From assembly GCA_905215645.1 (NCBI GenBank), contig CAJMQS010000026.1:1-29895 (forward strand): DNA of 29,895 bases, written 5' to 3'. Below, one piece after another: positions 1-7,575 of the stretch (its first letter is position 1; each line of letters begins with the position of its first letter). A program made the translations under genes and the position numbers. Under the pieces are notes generated by a model that was not told where the DNA came from, searched no databases, and saw only the letters and a list, made by a program, of their open reading frames with translations. The stretch is from an uncultured bacterium (GTDB taxonomy: Bacteria > Bacillota > Negativicutes > Acidaminococcales > Acidaminococcaceae).

Positions 1-72
1 TTTTTGGGTAAGGGTGACTCTTGAAAAGTGTCCACACTTATGGGTACAGTATAAAGTGCAGTACCCCCTTTT
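1..72. other. Left-edge non-coding DNA with two small inverted repeats
   Basis: This short stretch lies downstream of the sbcC stop codon. It holds an inverted repeat AAGTGT-CC-ACACTT at 26-39 and a second, GGGTAC/GTACCC, at 42-47 and 61-66 with a 13-nt loop. Read on the minus strand, either could be a weak end for the sbcDC transcript, but neither is followed by a clear T run. Direct joining of two hairpins at a contig edge also resembles the tip of an insertion sequence. No transposase or flanking duplication is visible, so this is only a possibility. Confidence 0.3.
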
Positions 73-2346
73 TCATACCCTGAACCGTGTCGTGCTCCCC
101 TGATTGGTGGGGATGATTTCCAGCTGGGCGGAGATCCTTTCTTTCAATTCGGCTACGTGGGAGATGATGCCTACCAGCCGGCCTCCTTTTTGGAGTTCCA
201 GCAGGGCGCTGATGGCACTGTCCAGGGTTTCTGGATCCAAGGAACCGAATCCTTCATCCACCAGGATGGTATCCAGGTGCAGGCCCCCGGCGTAGGATTC
301 CAGCACATCGGACAGCCCCAGGGCCAGGGACAGAGAGGTGAAGAAGATTTCGCCTCCGGACAGGGTGGTCACGGCCCGGGCCTGGCCGGTGAAGGCATCC
401 ATGATTTCCAGGCCCAGCCCCTGTTCCTTCCGGGCATCCACGATATCGTGGCTCCGATACAGGCTGTAGCGGCCCTGGCTGATTTTGTTCAGTCGCAGGT
501 TGGCCGTCTGGAGTACATCATCCAGCACCGCCTGGAGTACAAAGGAAGAAAAAGTCAGTTTCCGGCTGTTGTCTCCTTTGGCGGCGGAGGCCAAGAGAGC
601 AATGGGACCGTAAGCTTCCTGGAGACGGGACAGGTCCTTTTCCAGTTTTTCCAGCTGTTTCAGGCTGGCTTCTTCCCGGCGGAGGGTTTCCTGGAGGGCA
701 CCGGTCCGGGCGGCCAGGGTTTGGGATGTAATGCCGGTCTGCAGGACGGCTTCCTGGAGGGGCGCCAGATCCGGAGGCGTCTTGTCCTTCAGTTGGTCAG
801 CCAGGATCTTCAGTTCTCCCTGGAGGCTGTCCGTCTGCTGCCGGTACCGGTCCACCTGCGCCTGCCACAAAGGCTTTTTGGGCAGGGCATTGTGGACCGC
901 GATAAAAGTATGCTGGTCTGGGAAAGGAGACTGCGCCAGGGCGGTTTTGTAGGCTTCCCGGTCCTCTTCAAAGGCTTTTTGGGCAGCGGCCAGGTTCTCT
1001 TCGGCAGTTTTGCAGGAGCCGGCTGCTTGGTCCGCTTCCTTCTGGGCTTTTTCCAGGGCTTTCTGCTTCCGGTTCAGCTGGGCGATCTGGGCTTCCATGA
1101 CCTGGGTCTTTCGGGCCAATTCTTCCTGAGCCTGGCGGGTCTGGGTGGCGGGATGGGGATGGTCCGGGGAACCGCACACCGGGCAGGGCTTTCCGGGCAC
1201 CAGGGTCTGGGCCAGCCGGACCGTCTCTCCGGAAACGGCGGTCATCCGGGCCAGCTGTTCCCGGACCTGAGCCATCTGCTCCTGGAGGGCATGGGTGTTG
1301 GTTTCCGTGGCAGAAGCCAGCTGCTGCTGGAGGGCTTCCTGGGCGGCCTTGAGGGTATCCCGGGCACGGGTCAGCAGTCCTTCTGCTCTATCCTGCTGGG
1401 CTTTGGCTTTTCGAGTCTGCTCATAGATGGGATGGAGCTTCAAGGCCTCTTCCAGCCACTGGAGCTTCTGCTGGAGGTCCTGGATGGCAGGAGCCTGCTG
1501 GAGCAGGGTTTCCTTCCGCTTTTGGCTTTCCTGCCAGCGCTGGAAGGTATGGGCCAGCTGCTGGGCCTGCTGGAGGGCCTCTAGGGCGGCAGCAGCAGCT
1601 TTTTGGGCATCGGCTGCCTGCTTTTCCAATATCTTGGCCTGCTGTTTTTCCTCTTTGATCCGTCCCTTTAGGGCAGCAGGATCTTTCACATCGGCACTTT
1701 CCAGGAGCAGCAGGTATTTCTGCTTACAGTCATCATGTTGCTTTTTCAGGACTTTGGCCCGGGCATCCAGGGCGTCTTCCAGGGCACTGTACTGGCCTGT
1801 CTTGAACAGGGTTTCCAAGATGGCCTTCCGCTCTTTGGAATCGGCCACCAAAAAGCGGCGGAATTCTCCCTGGGGCAGCACCATCAGCTGTCGGAACTGC
1901 CGGGCCTGGAAGCCCAAGAGCTGTTCCACGGCATGGGTCACGGAACTGGTGGAGGTGCCCAGTACTTCCTGTCCTCCTGTCGGGAGGAACTCCACCAAGG
2001 AAGCACCTGACGGTACGGTACGTGTCCCTTCACCTCGCTGTTTGTTCAGGACCTGTTCCGGGGTCCGGGTGACTTTATAGGTACGGTCCTGATTCCGGAA
2101 GGTGAACTGGACTTCCGTCTTTTGATCAGGGGTGGCATAGTCGCTGCGCAGGGACCGGTTGTCCCGGAGATCCCCGCTGGCCGTGCCGTAAAGGGCGAAG
2201 GTGATAGCATCCAGGATGGTGGTCTTGCCGCTGCCGGTGGGGCCGGTGATCAGGAAGAACTGGTTGTCTCCCAACCGGGTAAAGTCGATGGTTTCTTCTC
2301 CAGCATAGGGACCGAAGGCGGTCATCACAAGTTTGAGCGGGCGCAT
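73..2346 (-). CDS. sbcC: SbcC-type exonuclease ATPase subunit (Rad50-like), short form
   Basis: This is the ATPase subunit of the SbcCD nuclease, which cuts DNA hairpins and processes double-strand ends in the cytoplasm. The 757-aa product has Walker A GPTGSGKT at residues 35-42 and a Q-loop region around VLPQGEFRRF (156-165). Long Gln/Lys/Ala-rich coiled coils flank a zinc-hook CPVC at 388-391. The ABC signature LSGGE is near 662 and Walker B ILVDEGFGSLDP near 694. Order and motifs are diagnostic of SbcC/Rad50. It is clearly shorter than E. coli SbcC (about 1050 aa), which implies shorter coiled-coil arms, but head motifs and hook are all present. The ATG shares one base with the sbcD stop (TGATG on the minus strand), so the two are probably translationally coupled. 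Confidence 0.95.
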   Translation of the reverse strand: MRPLKLVMTAFGPYAGEETIDFTRLGDNQFFLITGPTGSGKTTILDAITFALYGTASGDLRDNRSLRSDYATPDQKTEVQFTFRNQDRTYKVTRTPEQVLNKQRGEGTRTVPSGASLVEFLPTGGQEVLGTSTSSVTHAVEQLLGFQARQFRQLMVLPQGEFRRFLVADSKERKAILETLFKTGQYSALEDALDARAKVLKKQHDDCKQKYLLLLESADVKDPAALKGRIKEEKQQAKILEKQAADAQKAAAAALEALQQAQQLAHTFQRWQESQKRKETLLQQAPAIQDLQQKLQWLEEALKLHPIYEQTRKAKAQQDRAEGLLTRARDTLKAAQEALQQQLASATETNTHALQEQMAQVREQLARMTAVSGETVRLAQTLVPGKPCPVCGSPDHPHPATQTRQAQEELARKTQVMEAQIAQLNRKQKALEKAQKEADQAAGSCKTAEENLAAAQKAFEEDREAYKTALAQSPFPDQHTFIAVHNALPKKPLWQAQVDRYRQQTDSLQGELKILADQLKDKTPPDLAPLQEAVLQTGITSQTLAARTGALQETLRREEASLKQLEKLEKDLSRLQEAYGPIALLASAAKGDNSRKLTFSSFVLQAVLDDVLQTANLRLNKISQGRYSLYRSHDIVDARKEQGLGLEIMDAFTGQARAVTTLSGGEIFFTSLSLALGLSDVLESYAGGLHLDTILVDEGFGSLDPETLDSAISALLELQKGGRLVGIISHVAELKERISAQLEIIPTNQGSTTRFRV

Positions 2347-3488
2347 CAGGCATGCCTCCCTTCCTGGCTGACTTCATCAGCAATCTGGTGGAACAGGGCT
2401 TTTTCTCCCTCTGTCAGGTCCCTTCCCTGGACTTCCCGGAAAAAGGCCTGGAACAAATCATCGGTGGAAAGTCCTTTCCGTTGGCTGGTGGCTGCCTCCT
2501 GGCTTTCCAGAGGTTGGAGCCGTTCATAGCCCAGTTGGAGGATCTGGGGGTACACTTGTTCCAGCCGGTGCTTGGCATCCAGGATGGGGACCTGGTCCGT
2601 CAGTTGGATCTGGAGATAATCCTGGAGATGGGCGGTCCGAGGATTTTCCAGGAGATCCCGGAATTCTCCCTTCAGCACCGCCAGTTCATGAGGGGCCGTC
2701 AGGGGGACCGTTTCCACGGAAATGTCTCCTTTGGCATCCAGGCCCACAATGTGGACGGCTTTTTTCTGGCTGGCTTCCGAAAAGGAATATTTCAGCAGGG
2801 AGCCGCAGTATCGGACCCGGGGACTGTTGTTCTGGCAGGCGTGGAGATGGCCTAGGGCCGTATAATTGAAGTCCTTGAAACAATCGATGCTCACGGTGGT
2901 GGCCCCGCCGGCGGCCAGGGGCCGTTCGCTGTCCGGCGTAGTCTGGGCCCCAGTCAGGAACACATGGGCCAGGGCGACTTTCCGGGCTCGGGTGGGAATC
3001 TGTCGGAGAATCCGTTCCACCTGCCACTGGAGGGCCGCTTCATGGGTGGGCTTCTTTTCCCCACTGAGCGCTGTGGCGGTCAGCGGTTCGCAGTAGGGGA
3101 GTGGGGCAAAGTAGACAGGACCGTGAGCATCTTCCAGTACTACCGGATGGGTATCCGGATCCACCGGACCGGTGATGTACAGCTGCCGGGCGGCAAACAG
3201 CGCCTGGCCGAAGTTCAGACGGTCCGGGTTGTCGTGGTTGCCGGCAATGAGGATGACGGGGATCTTCAGATCCAGTACCAAGCGGCGGAGGGTTTCGTCC
3301 AGCAGGTTCACCGCTTCCGTGGGAGGGACGGCCCGGTCGTAGACGTCCCCAGCTACCAAGAGGGCATCCACTTTGCAGTCCCGGGCCAGGTCCAGGATCT
3401 GGTCCAAGGCGGCCTGCTGGTCCTCCAGCAGGTGGAGACCATGGAAGATCCGGCCCAGGTGCCAGTCAGATGTATGTAAGAATCGCAC
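2346..3488 (-). CDS. sbcD: SbcD-type exonuclease subunit (Mre11-like)
   Basis: This is the metallophosphoesterase nuclease subunit that partners SbcC. The 380-aa product shows the metal-binding motifs in order: DWHLG near residues 8-12, GDVYD at 47-51, GNHDNPDR at 83-90 and GHLH further on (ALGHLHACQ). Length and N-terminus MRFLHTSDWHLG match the family. The start codon is GTG (3486-3488), supported by an upstream GAGGT six bases away and by the conserved N-terminus; no better ATG exists. It is the first gene of a two-gene minus-strand operon with sbcC and is divergent from the small exported protein gene. An extended -10 (TGtTATGAT) lies about 36-43 bases upstream. Confidence 0.96.
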   Translation of the reverse strand: MRFLHTSDWHLGRIFHGLHLLEDQQAALDQILDLARDCKVDALLVAGDVYDRAVPPTEAVNLLDETLRRLVLDLKIPVILIAGNHDNPDRLNFGQALFAARQLYITGPVDPDTHPVVLEDAHGPVYFAPLPYCEPLTATALSGEKKPTHEAALQWQVERILRQIPTRARKVALAHVFLTGAQTTPDSERPLAAGGATTVSIDCFKDFNYTALGHLHACQNNSPRVRYCGSLLKYSFSEASQKKAVHIVGLDAKGDISVETVPLTAPHELAVLKGEFRDLLENPRTAHLQDYLQIQLTDQVPILDAKHRLEQVYPQILQLGYERLQPLESQEAATSQRKGLSTDDLFQAFFREVQGRDLTEGEKALFHQIADEVSQEGRHA

Positions 3489-3523
3489 AGCAATACCTCG
3501 CTTTCCTAAAAGTAACTGCTACC

Positions 3524-3532
3524 ATCATAACA
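3524..3532 (-). promoter_or_regulatory. Probable extended -10 promoter for sbcDC
   Basis: On the minus strand TG-t-TATGAT occupies 3532 to 3524, an extended -10 element 36 bases upstream of the sbcD GTG. The hexamer at the -35 distance (TGGCCT, 3552-3547) is poor, which is usual for extended -10 promoters. Several other genes here show the same TGnTAnnAT style. Confidence 0.55.
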
Positions 3533-3605
3533 CGAAGGGGAAAAGAAGGCCATGGGAAGAGGAGACAGACTGAGGGATGAAACCATTTGTGAAAAAATAG
3601 AAATC

Positions 3606-3634
3606 TTGTCATAAAAATATTCTTACGGTATACT
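3606..3634 (+). promoter_or_regulatory. Sigma-70-type promoter for the small exported protein
   Basis: TTGTCA (3606-3611), a 17-nt spacer and TATACT (3629-3634) form a near-consensus housekeeping promoter on the plus strand. The expected start is near 3641, leaving a leader of about 170 nt before the ATG at 3813. It lies inside the 324-nt gap between the divergent sbcD and the small exported gene. Confidence 0.75.
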
Positions 3635-3640
3635 GAACCT

Positions 3641-3812
3641 AGAAAATATAAACAAACGCCAGGGGTTGTGGATCATAGGGAGTCCATGGACCGGAATCAG
3701 AGGAGCAGTATCTGGGAGAATGGTTTTGGCTGGATAGAATGTGGAGTCATGGACGGTATTGCAGTGTTTTTCTTAGCGGTCCATTTTAATGAAAAATGAG
3801 GAGGGAGTTTTT
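3641..3812 (+). promoter_or_regulatory. Long structured 5' leader, candidate cis-regulatory RNA
   Basis: About 170 nt separate the predicted transcript start from the ATG. Within it, ATGGACCG (3686-3693) can pair perfectly with CGGTCCAT (3777-3784), closing an 83-nt internal region. The 10-bp palindrome GTCCATGGAC lies at 3682-3691, and a similar GTCATGGAC at 3746-3754 could compete for the same partner. A 37-codon open frame (3686-3799) begins inside the helix and ends 13 nt before the real gene. I recognise no known riboswitch consensus. A cis-regulatory role is inferred from length and pairing only. Confidence 0.35.
3686..3799 (+). CDS. Possible 37-codon upstream ORF in the leader
   Basis: An ATG at 3686 opens 37 codons ending in TGA at 3797-3799, just before the Shine-Dalgarno of the downstream gene. 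GGGAG (3678-3682) lies upstream, but only three bases from the ATG, which is too close for good initiation. The predicted peptide (MDRNQRSSIWENGFGW...) has no recognised motif and no run of one amino acid that would suggest attenuation. It may be a leader peptide or chance; I lean to chance. Confidence 0.2.
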   Translation: MDRNQRSSIWENGFGWIECGVMDGIAVFFLAVHFNEK

Positions 3813-4022
3813 ATGAAAAAGGCTTTGGTGATCCTTGTTGCCTTATTATTCACCCTGTGCCTGGCTGCACCGGCACTGGCCTATTTGGGCAATCCTCGGA
3901 CGATGAAATTCCATAATGAAAGCTGCCGGACCATCAAGCATCGGGGCAATTTCGTAGAAATCGAAAGCCGGGAAGAAGCCATTGAGGAAGGGTATGTACC
4001 CTGCAAGGTTTGTCATCCGTAA
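3813..4022 (+). CDS. Small exported protein with Ada-like zinc-binding motif
   Basis: The 69-aa product begins with a clear Sec signal peptide (MKKALVILVALLFTLCLAAPALA, likely cut after residue 23), leaving about 46 residues. The mature part has KFHNESC (34-38), ESREEAIEEGYVPCKVC (51-67) and three cysteines at 38, 64 and 67 plus His34. This pattern matches the small Ada-type metal-binding fold also found at the C-terminus of some secreted nucleases. A folded zinc module outside the membrane is a reasonable inference; the function is unknown. The start at 3813 is preferred over an in-frame ATG at 3789 because GGAGGGAG (3800-3807) is well placed and the signal peptide then starts at once. It has its own promoter. 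Confidence 0.8.
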   Translation: MKKALVILVALLFTLCLAAPALAYLGNPRTMKFHNESCRTIKHRGNFVEIESREEAIEEGYVPCKVCHP

Positions 4023-4065
4023 TTTCAAAACCTGTTATAAGAGGTAGATGTTTTTTAAAATCAGA

Positions 4066-4110
4066 GGGGGTTGCCGTATGTGTGGAAATCACGCACGTGC
4101 AGCAACCCCC
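4066..4110 (+). terminator. Strong hairpin after the small exported gene
   Basis: GGGGGTTGC (4066-4074) pairs perfectly with GCAACCCCC (4102-4110). The 27-nt interior also folds (TGTGTG against CACGCA, loop GAAAT). No T run follows on the plus strand, so termination strength is uncertain. The GTTGC/GCAAC portion resembles four other hairpins in this window. Confidence 0.5.
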
Positions 4111-4140
4111 TTGATCTCGAGTGGCGACCTGCGACCGGAG

Positions 4141-4158
4141 GTATGAAAAATTTCACAC
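4141..4158. promoter_or_regulatory. Palindrome upstream of the M48 gene, possible operator
   Basis: GTATGAAA-AA-TTTCACAC is an 8-bp inverted repeat with one mismatch. It lies where the -35 of the M48 promoter would be, 20 bases upstream of a TATAAT at 4178-4183. The position would suit a repressor or activator site; no regulator can be named. Confidence 0.3.
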
Positions 4159-4177
4159 CCCTCTCACTTCCATCATG

Positions 4178-4183
4178 TATAAT
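4178..4183 (+). promoter_or_regulatory. -10 element upstream of the M48 peptidase gene
   Basis: A perfect TATAAT lies 30 bases before the ATG at 4213. The sequence at the -35 distance (ACACCC) is poor. The call rests on the consensus -10 and position alone. Confidence 0.5.
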
Positions 4184-4212
4184 AACAAGATATGGATGCA
4201 GGAGGAATTGTT

Positions 4213-5340
4213 ATGCGGAAACTATTTGGGATCCTGGTCTTCTGCCTGCTGATGGTGCTGCCGGTGCCCCGGAGCCAGGCGGCCATGATCAGCCAGAAGC
4301 AGGAAATCGAAATGGGGCAGCAGGTAGCCCAGCAGCTGGAGAACCACTACGGTCTGGTCCAGGATGACGAGATCCAGGACCGAGTGAGCCGGATCGGCCA
4401 GAAGCTGTTGGCCAACGGTACCCGCCCCGGCCTCACCTATACCTTCAAGGTGCTGAATACTCCCGATGTGAACGCCCTGGCCTGCCCAGGCGGTTTCATC
4501 TATGTGTACAAGGGGCTCCTGGACTACATGACCAGTGATGATGAATTGGCTGCTGTCCTAGGCCATGAAATCGGCCATATCGAAAAACGCCACACGGTCC
4601 ACCAGATGGAACAGCAGATGGCACTGTCCCTCTTGACACTGCTGGCCGGGGTGGCATCTGGAGACCCTGGAGCCGGGATGGTGCTGGCTTCTACTGCCAG
4701 CCAGGCCCTGATGGCCGGCTACAGCCGGAAGGACGAACGGGAGGCGGACCAGGAGGGCTTCCGGCTGTCCACCCTGGCAGGGTACAATCCCTATGGATCC
4801 TACGTGACCATGGCCAAGCTGGAAGACATGAGCAAAGACATGGGGAACCCAGGGTACGGCCTCTTTGCATCCCACCCGGAGCCGGAAGTCCGGATGGCCA
4901 AGGCTCTGAAATGGACGGAACCCCTGAAGATCCCGGAAAAAGTCACGGTGAAACCGGACGGAACGGCTGCTGTGAACTTGGGAGCATGGTCTTTTCCCAT
5001 TACGGAAACTGCCGGGTATGACAAACCGGAATACCGGGCACGGCTCATGGCTGGGGCCCTGTACCTGGCCTGGAAGCGGGGAAACTTGGATGAATCCCAT
5101 TTCATGACGGTGGACGGGGACCTCTGGTCCGATGTCTATTATGAAGACATCCGGGTCCTCCGGGTCTATCCCCAGGACAACCAGGAAAATGGGAACACCG
5201 GGGAACTGGCCCTGAAAATCGCTGGCCGGCTCCAGGAATGGGCCCGGATCGCTCGGCAGCAGCCGGTACCCAAAGCGGCACTGGCGGTTCCGGCTGCACC
5301 TGCCTCCGGACAGAAAGGAACCAACTATGAAAAATCTTGA
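4213..5340 (+). CDS. Exported M48-family zinc metallopeptidase
   Basis: The 375-aa product is an M48 (Ste24/BepA/LoiP-like) metalloprotease, a family that degrades or quality-controls envelope proteins. A signal peptide covers about residues 1-24 (MRKLFGILVFCLLMVLPVPRSQAA). The catalytic HEIGH is at 118-122 and the third zinc ligand is expected at Glu177 in EREADQ. NALACPGGFIYVYKGLL just before HEIGH and SHPEPEVRMA after the core are family hallmarks. The last 140 or so residues carry no domain I recognise. No TPR repeats are seen, unlike BepA. The start at 4213 rather than 4192 is set by GGAGG at 4201-4205, seven bases upstream. Its end overlaps the next gene by 14 bases. Confidence 0.9.
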   Translation: MRKLFGILVFCLLMVLPVPRSQAAMISQKQEIEMGQQVAQQLENHYGLVQDDEIQDRVSRIGQKLLANGTRPGLTYTFKVLNTPDVNALACPGGFIYVYKGLLDYMTSDDELAAVLGHEIGHIEKRHTVHQMEQQMALSLLTLLAGVASGDPGAGMVLASTASQALMAGYSRKDEREADQEGFRLSTLAGYNPYGSYVTMAKLEDMSKDMGNPGYGLFASHPEPEVRMAKALKWTEPLKIPEKVTVKPDGTAAVNLGAWSFPITETAGYDKPEYRARLMAGALYLAWKRGNLDESHFMTVDGDLWSDVYYEDIRVLRVYPQDNQENGNTGELALKIAGRLQEWARIARQQPVPKAALAVPAAPASGQKGTNYEKS

Positions 5341-6403
5341 AGCACTGGACCAGGAGCCCTATCTGTGGGACTATCTCCAGACGGTCCAAAAGCCCATCGT
5401 CCTCTATGGCATGGGCAATGGAGCCGATGCCATCCTGGACCGCTGCAACCTGCTGGGGATCCCGGTGGCCGGGGTCTTTGCCAGTGATGAGTTCGTCCGG
5501 GGCCAGGAGTTCCGGGGCTACAAGGTGAAGACCTACAAAGAGATGCAGGCGGAATGGGGCTCCTTTGTGATCCTCATCGCCTTTGCCAGCGAACGGCCGG
5601 AAATCCTCCGGCGTTTCTTCCATCTGGCGGAAGAACAGGAAACCTATGCGCCCCATCTGCCTTTGTTCGGAGATACCAACCTGGTGACGCCAGCCTGGAT
5701 CCGGGAAAACCGGGGAGTGCTGGAACGGGTCTATGGGAAGCTGGCAGATGATGCCAGCCGACAGGTGATGGAGGACATCCTCCGGTACAAGCTGACGGGG
5801 AAGCTGGGCTATCTGGGCCGGACCACGGACCGGCGGCAGGATCTGGAGACCCTGTTTGCTTTTGGAGAGACGGAAAGTTATGGGGACTTGGGCGCCTACA
5901 ATGGGGATACCCTCCGGGAATTCCTGGAACTTACTGGAGGCCATTACGACCATCTCTACGCAGTGGAACCGGATCCCAAAAATTTCGCCAAGCTCCAGCA
6001 CTTTGTGGAAACAGAACAGCTGGGCCGCTGCAGCCTGTGCCCGGAAGGAATCTGGGCCCAGGCCGCACAGCTTCCCTTTGCTGCCCGGGGAGGCCGGATG
6101 TCCGCTTTGGAACAGGCAGGGAAAAAAGAAGTGGCGGTGACCTGCCTGGATGATTTGGTGGGAGAAGCTCCTCTGACCTGCATCAAGATGGATGTGGAAG
6201 GGGTGGAAAAGGAAGCCTTGGCCGGAGGGGCCAGGGTGATCCGCCGCTGCCGGCCGAAAATGCTGCTGGCAGGCTACCATCATGATGACGACCTATGGGA
6301 AATCCCTCTGGAAGTCTGGAACCTGGTGCCGGAATACCGGATCTATCTCCGCCGCCATCCTTATGTTCCCTGTTGGGAGATAAATTTTTTCGCAACGGTC
6401 TGA
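5327..6403 (+). CDS. FkbM-family SAM-dependent methyltransferase with N-terminal Rossmann-like domain
   Basis: This 358-aa protein has two parts. Residues 1-125 include IVLYGMGNGADAILDR (24-39), a nucleotide-fold glycine motif like those in sugar-modifying PglD or NAD-binding domains. Residues 180-355 form an FkbM methyltransferase: GDLGAYNGDTLREF (186-199) is the SAM motif, VEPDP (213-217) the acidic motif, and IKMDVEGVEKEAL (286-298) the FkbM signature. FkbM enzymes O-methylate sugars or small molecules, often on surface glycans; the substrate here is unknown. The start overlaps the M48 stop by 14 bases, so the two are probably co-translated. AAAGGA just upstream serves as ribosome site. 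A hairpin at 6446-6468 follows. Confidence 0.85.
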   Translation: MKNLEALDQEPYLWDYLQTVQKPIVLYGMGNGADAILDRCNLLGIPVAGVFASDEFVRGQEFRGYKVKTYKEMQAEWGSFVILIAFASERPEILRRFFHLAEEQETYAPHLPLFGDTNLVTPAWIRENRGVLERVYGKLADDASRQVMEDILRYKLTGKLGYLGRTTDRRQDLETLFAFGETESYGDLGAYNGDTLREFLELTGGHYDHLYAVEPDPKNFAKLQHFVETEQLGRCSLCPEGIWAQAAQLPFAARGGRMSALEQAGKKEVAVTCLDDLVGEAPLTCIKMDVEGVEKEALAGGARVIRRCRPKMLLAGYHHDDDLWEIPLEVWNLVPEYRIYLRRHPYVPCWEINFFATV

Positions 6404-6445
6404 GACTTGAGGCGGGTGTTACAAAACAGAATGACGCGTGGAAAA

Positions 6446-6468
6446 AAACGGGGCAAAATGCCCCGTTT
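6446..6468. terminator. Hairpin terminator after the FkbM gene
   Basis: AAACGGGGC (6446-6454) and GCCCCGTTT (6460-6468) form a 9-bp stem around AAAAT. The 3' T run is only three bases; the upstream A run would give a better T tract on the minus strand. It separates the FkbM gene from the transporter promoter. Confidence 0.6.
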
Positions 6469-6470
6469 CG

Positions 6471-6499
6471 TTGCTCCTGGGGCTGGGATATGTTAGAAT
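6471..6499 (+). promoter_or_regulatory. Promoter of the ABC transporter operon
   Basis: TTGCTC (6471-6476), a 17-nt spacer and TAGAAT (6494-6499) with an extended TG at 6491-6492 make a good vegetative promoter. The expected start is near 6506, giving a leader of about 60 nt. No T-box or riboswitch is visible in that leader. Confidence 0.75.
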
Positions 6500-6569
6500 G
6501 GAACAATAGACCAAACAGTGATCCCAGAAGTTTTCACAGGGAAATGAGAAGGAAAGAAGGATGGTAGAA

Positions 6570-7556
6570 ATGAAGATGTGGAAGAAAGGGTTCCTCCTCC
6601 TGACAGCACTGGCTGTGGGACTGACGGCTGGCTGCGGAGGCACCCAGCAAACAGGGGCAAAGAAGAACGTGAAAGTTGGAGTGGTCCAACTGGTGGAACA
6701 CCAGGCATTGGATGCGGCCAACAAAGGCTTTGTGGATGGAATGGCTGCAGGCGGCTTCAAGGAAGGGGAAAACCTGACCCTGGACCAGCAGAATGCCCAG
6801 GCTGACCAGTCCAATCTCCAGACCATTGCCCAGCGGTTCGCCAACAACAAGGAAGATCTGATCTGTGCCATTGCCACCCCGGCAGCCCAGACGGTGGCCA
6901 ACGTAACGAAAGAGATTCCCATCGTAGGGACGGCCATCACGGACTATAAGGAAGCCAAACTGGTGAAGGATCCGGAAAAACCGGGGACCAATGTGACTGG
7001 CACCACGGACATGAACCCCATCGATCAGCAATTGGACCTGCTCCTGAAGATCGTTCCCAAGACCAAGACCATTGGGATCCTGTACAATTCCAGCGAAATC
7101 AATTCTCAGATCCAGGTGAAGAAGATGAAGGAACTGGCGGAAGCCAAGGGGCTGACAGTACGGGAAGCCACGGTTTCCAACGTCAATGACATCCAGCAGT
7201 CAGCCCAGAGCCTGGTGGGGCAGGTGGACGCCATCTATGTGCCCACGGACAATGTAATCGCTTCGGCCATGCCTGTCTTGGCCAAGATCACCAATCCGGC
7301 GAAAATCCCTGTGATCTGCGGGGAAGAAGGGGTGGTCAAGAGCGGGGCTTTGGCCACCATCGGCATCGATTATTACAAATTGGGCTATCAAACTGGCCTC
7401 ATGGCGGCCAAGATCCTGAAAGGGGAAGCCAAGCCCCAGACCATGGCCATCGAAAAACAGAAGGACATGAAGGTCACAGTCAATGAAAGTACAGCCAAAG
7501 CGCTGGGGATCACTCTTCCGGAAGATGTCCTGAAGGGTGCAGCCATTGTGAAATAA
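6570..7556 (+). CDS. ABC transporter substrate-binding lipoprotein, TrpX-like, copy 1
   Basis: The 328-aa product belongs to the ABC_sub_bind family (PF04392), whose characterised members include tryptophan-binding TrpX. It begins with a lipoprotein signal (MKMWKKGFLLLTALAVGLTAGC, acylated Cys22). The two-lobed binding domain shows VGVVQLVEHQALDAANKGF, ATPAAQT, GTTDMNP, NSSEINS and YVPTDN motifs. An aromatic amino acid is a plausible ligand but is not shown by the sequence. Start choice is uncertain: ATG at 6561 has AGAAGGA seven bases upstream, and ATG at 6570 has AGAAGG nine bases upstream. I prefer 6570 because it gives a compact signal peptide. The next gene is a close paralogue. Confidence 0.9.
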   Translation: MKMWKKGFLLLTALAVGLTAGCGGTQQTGAKKNVKVGVVQLVEHQALDAANKGFVDGMAAGGFKEGENLTLDQQNAQADQSNLQTIAQRFANNKEDLICAIATPAAQTVANVTKEIPIVGTAITDYKEAKLVKDPEKPGTNVTGTTDMNPIDQQLDLLLKIVPKTKTIGILYNSSEINSQIQVKKMKELAEAKGLTVREATVSNVNDIQQSAQSLVGQVDAIYVPTDNVIASAMPVLAKITNPAKIPVICGEEGVVKSGALATIGIDYYKLGYQTGLMAAKILKGEAKPQTMAIEKQKDMKVTVNESTAKALGITLPEDVLKGAAIVK

Positions 7557-7575
7557 GAGCGGGAGGGGAAGAATC

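Noticed and set aside
157..1584. A 475-codon plus-strand open frame opposite sbcC
   Set aside because: sbcC has all its motifs on the minus strand. The plus-strand product is a Gly/Leu/Gln-rich shadow with no convincing ribosome site.
4071..4367. A 98-codon open frame with GGAGGTATG near 4136-4144
   Set aside because: It runs through the terminator hairpin, promoter and signal peptide of the M48 gene in another frame. The later part is a shadow of that gene.
6500..6569. Riboswitch or T-box before the TrpXYZ-like operon
   Set aside because: The leader is only about 60 nt and shows no stable fold or known consensus.
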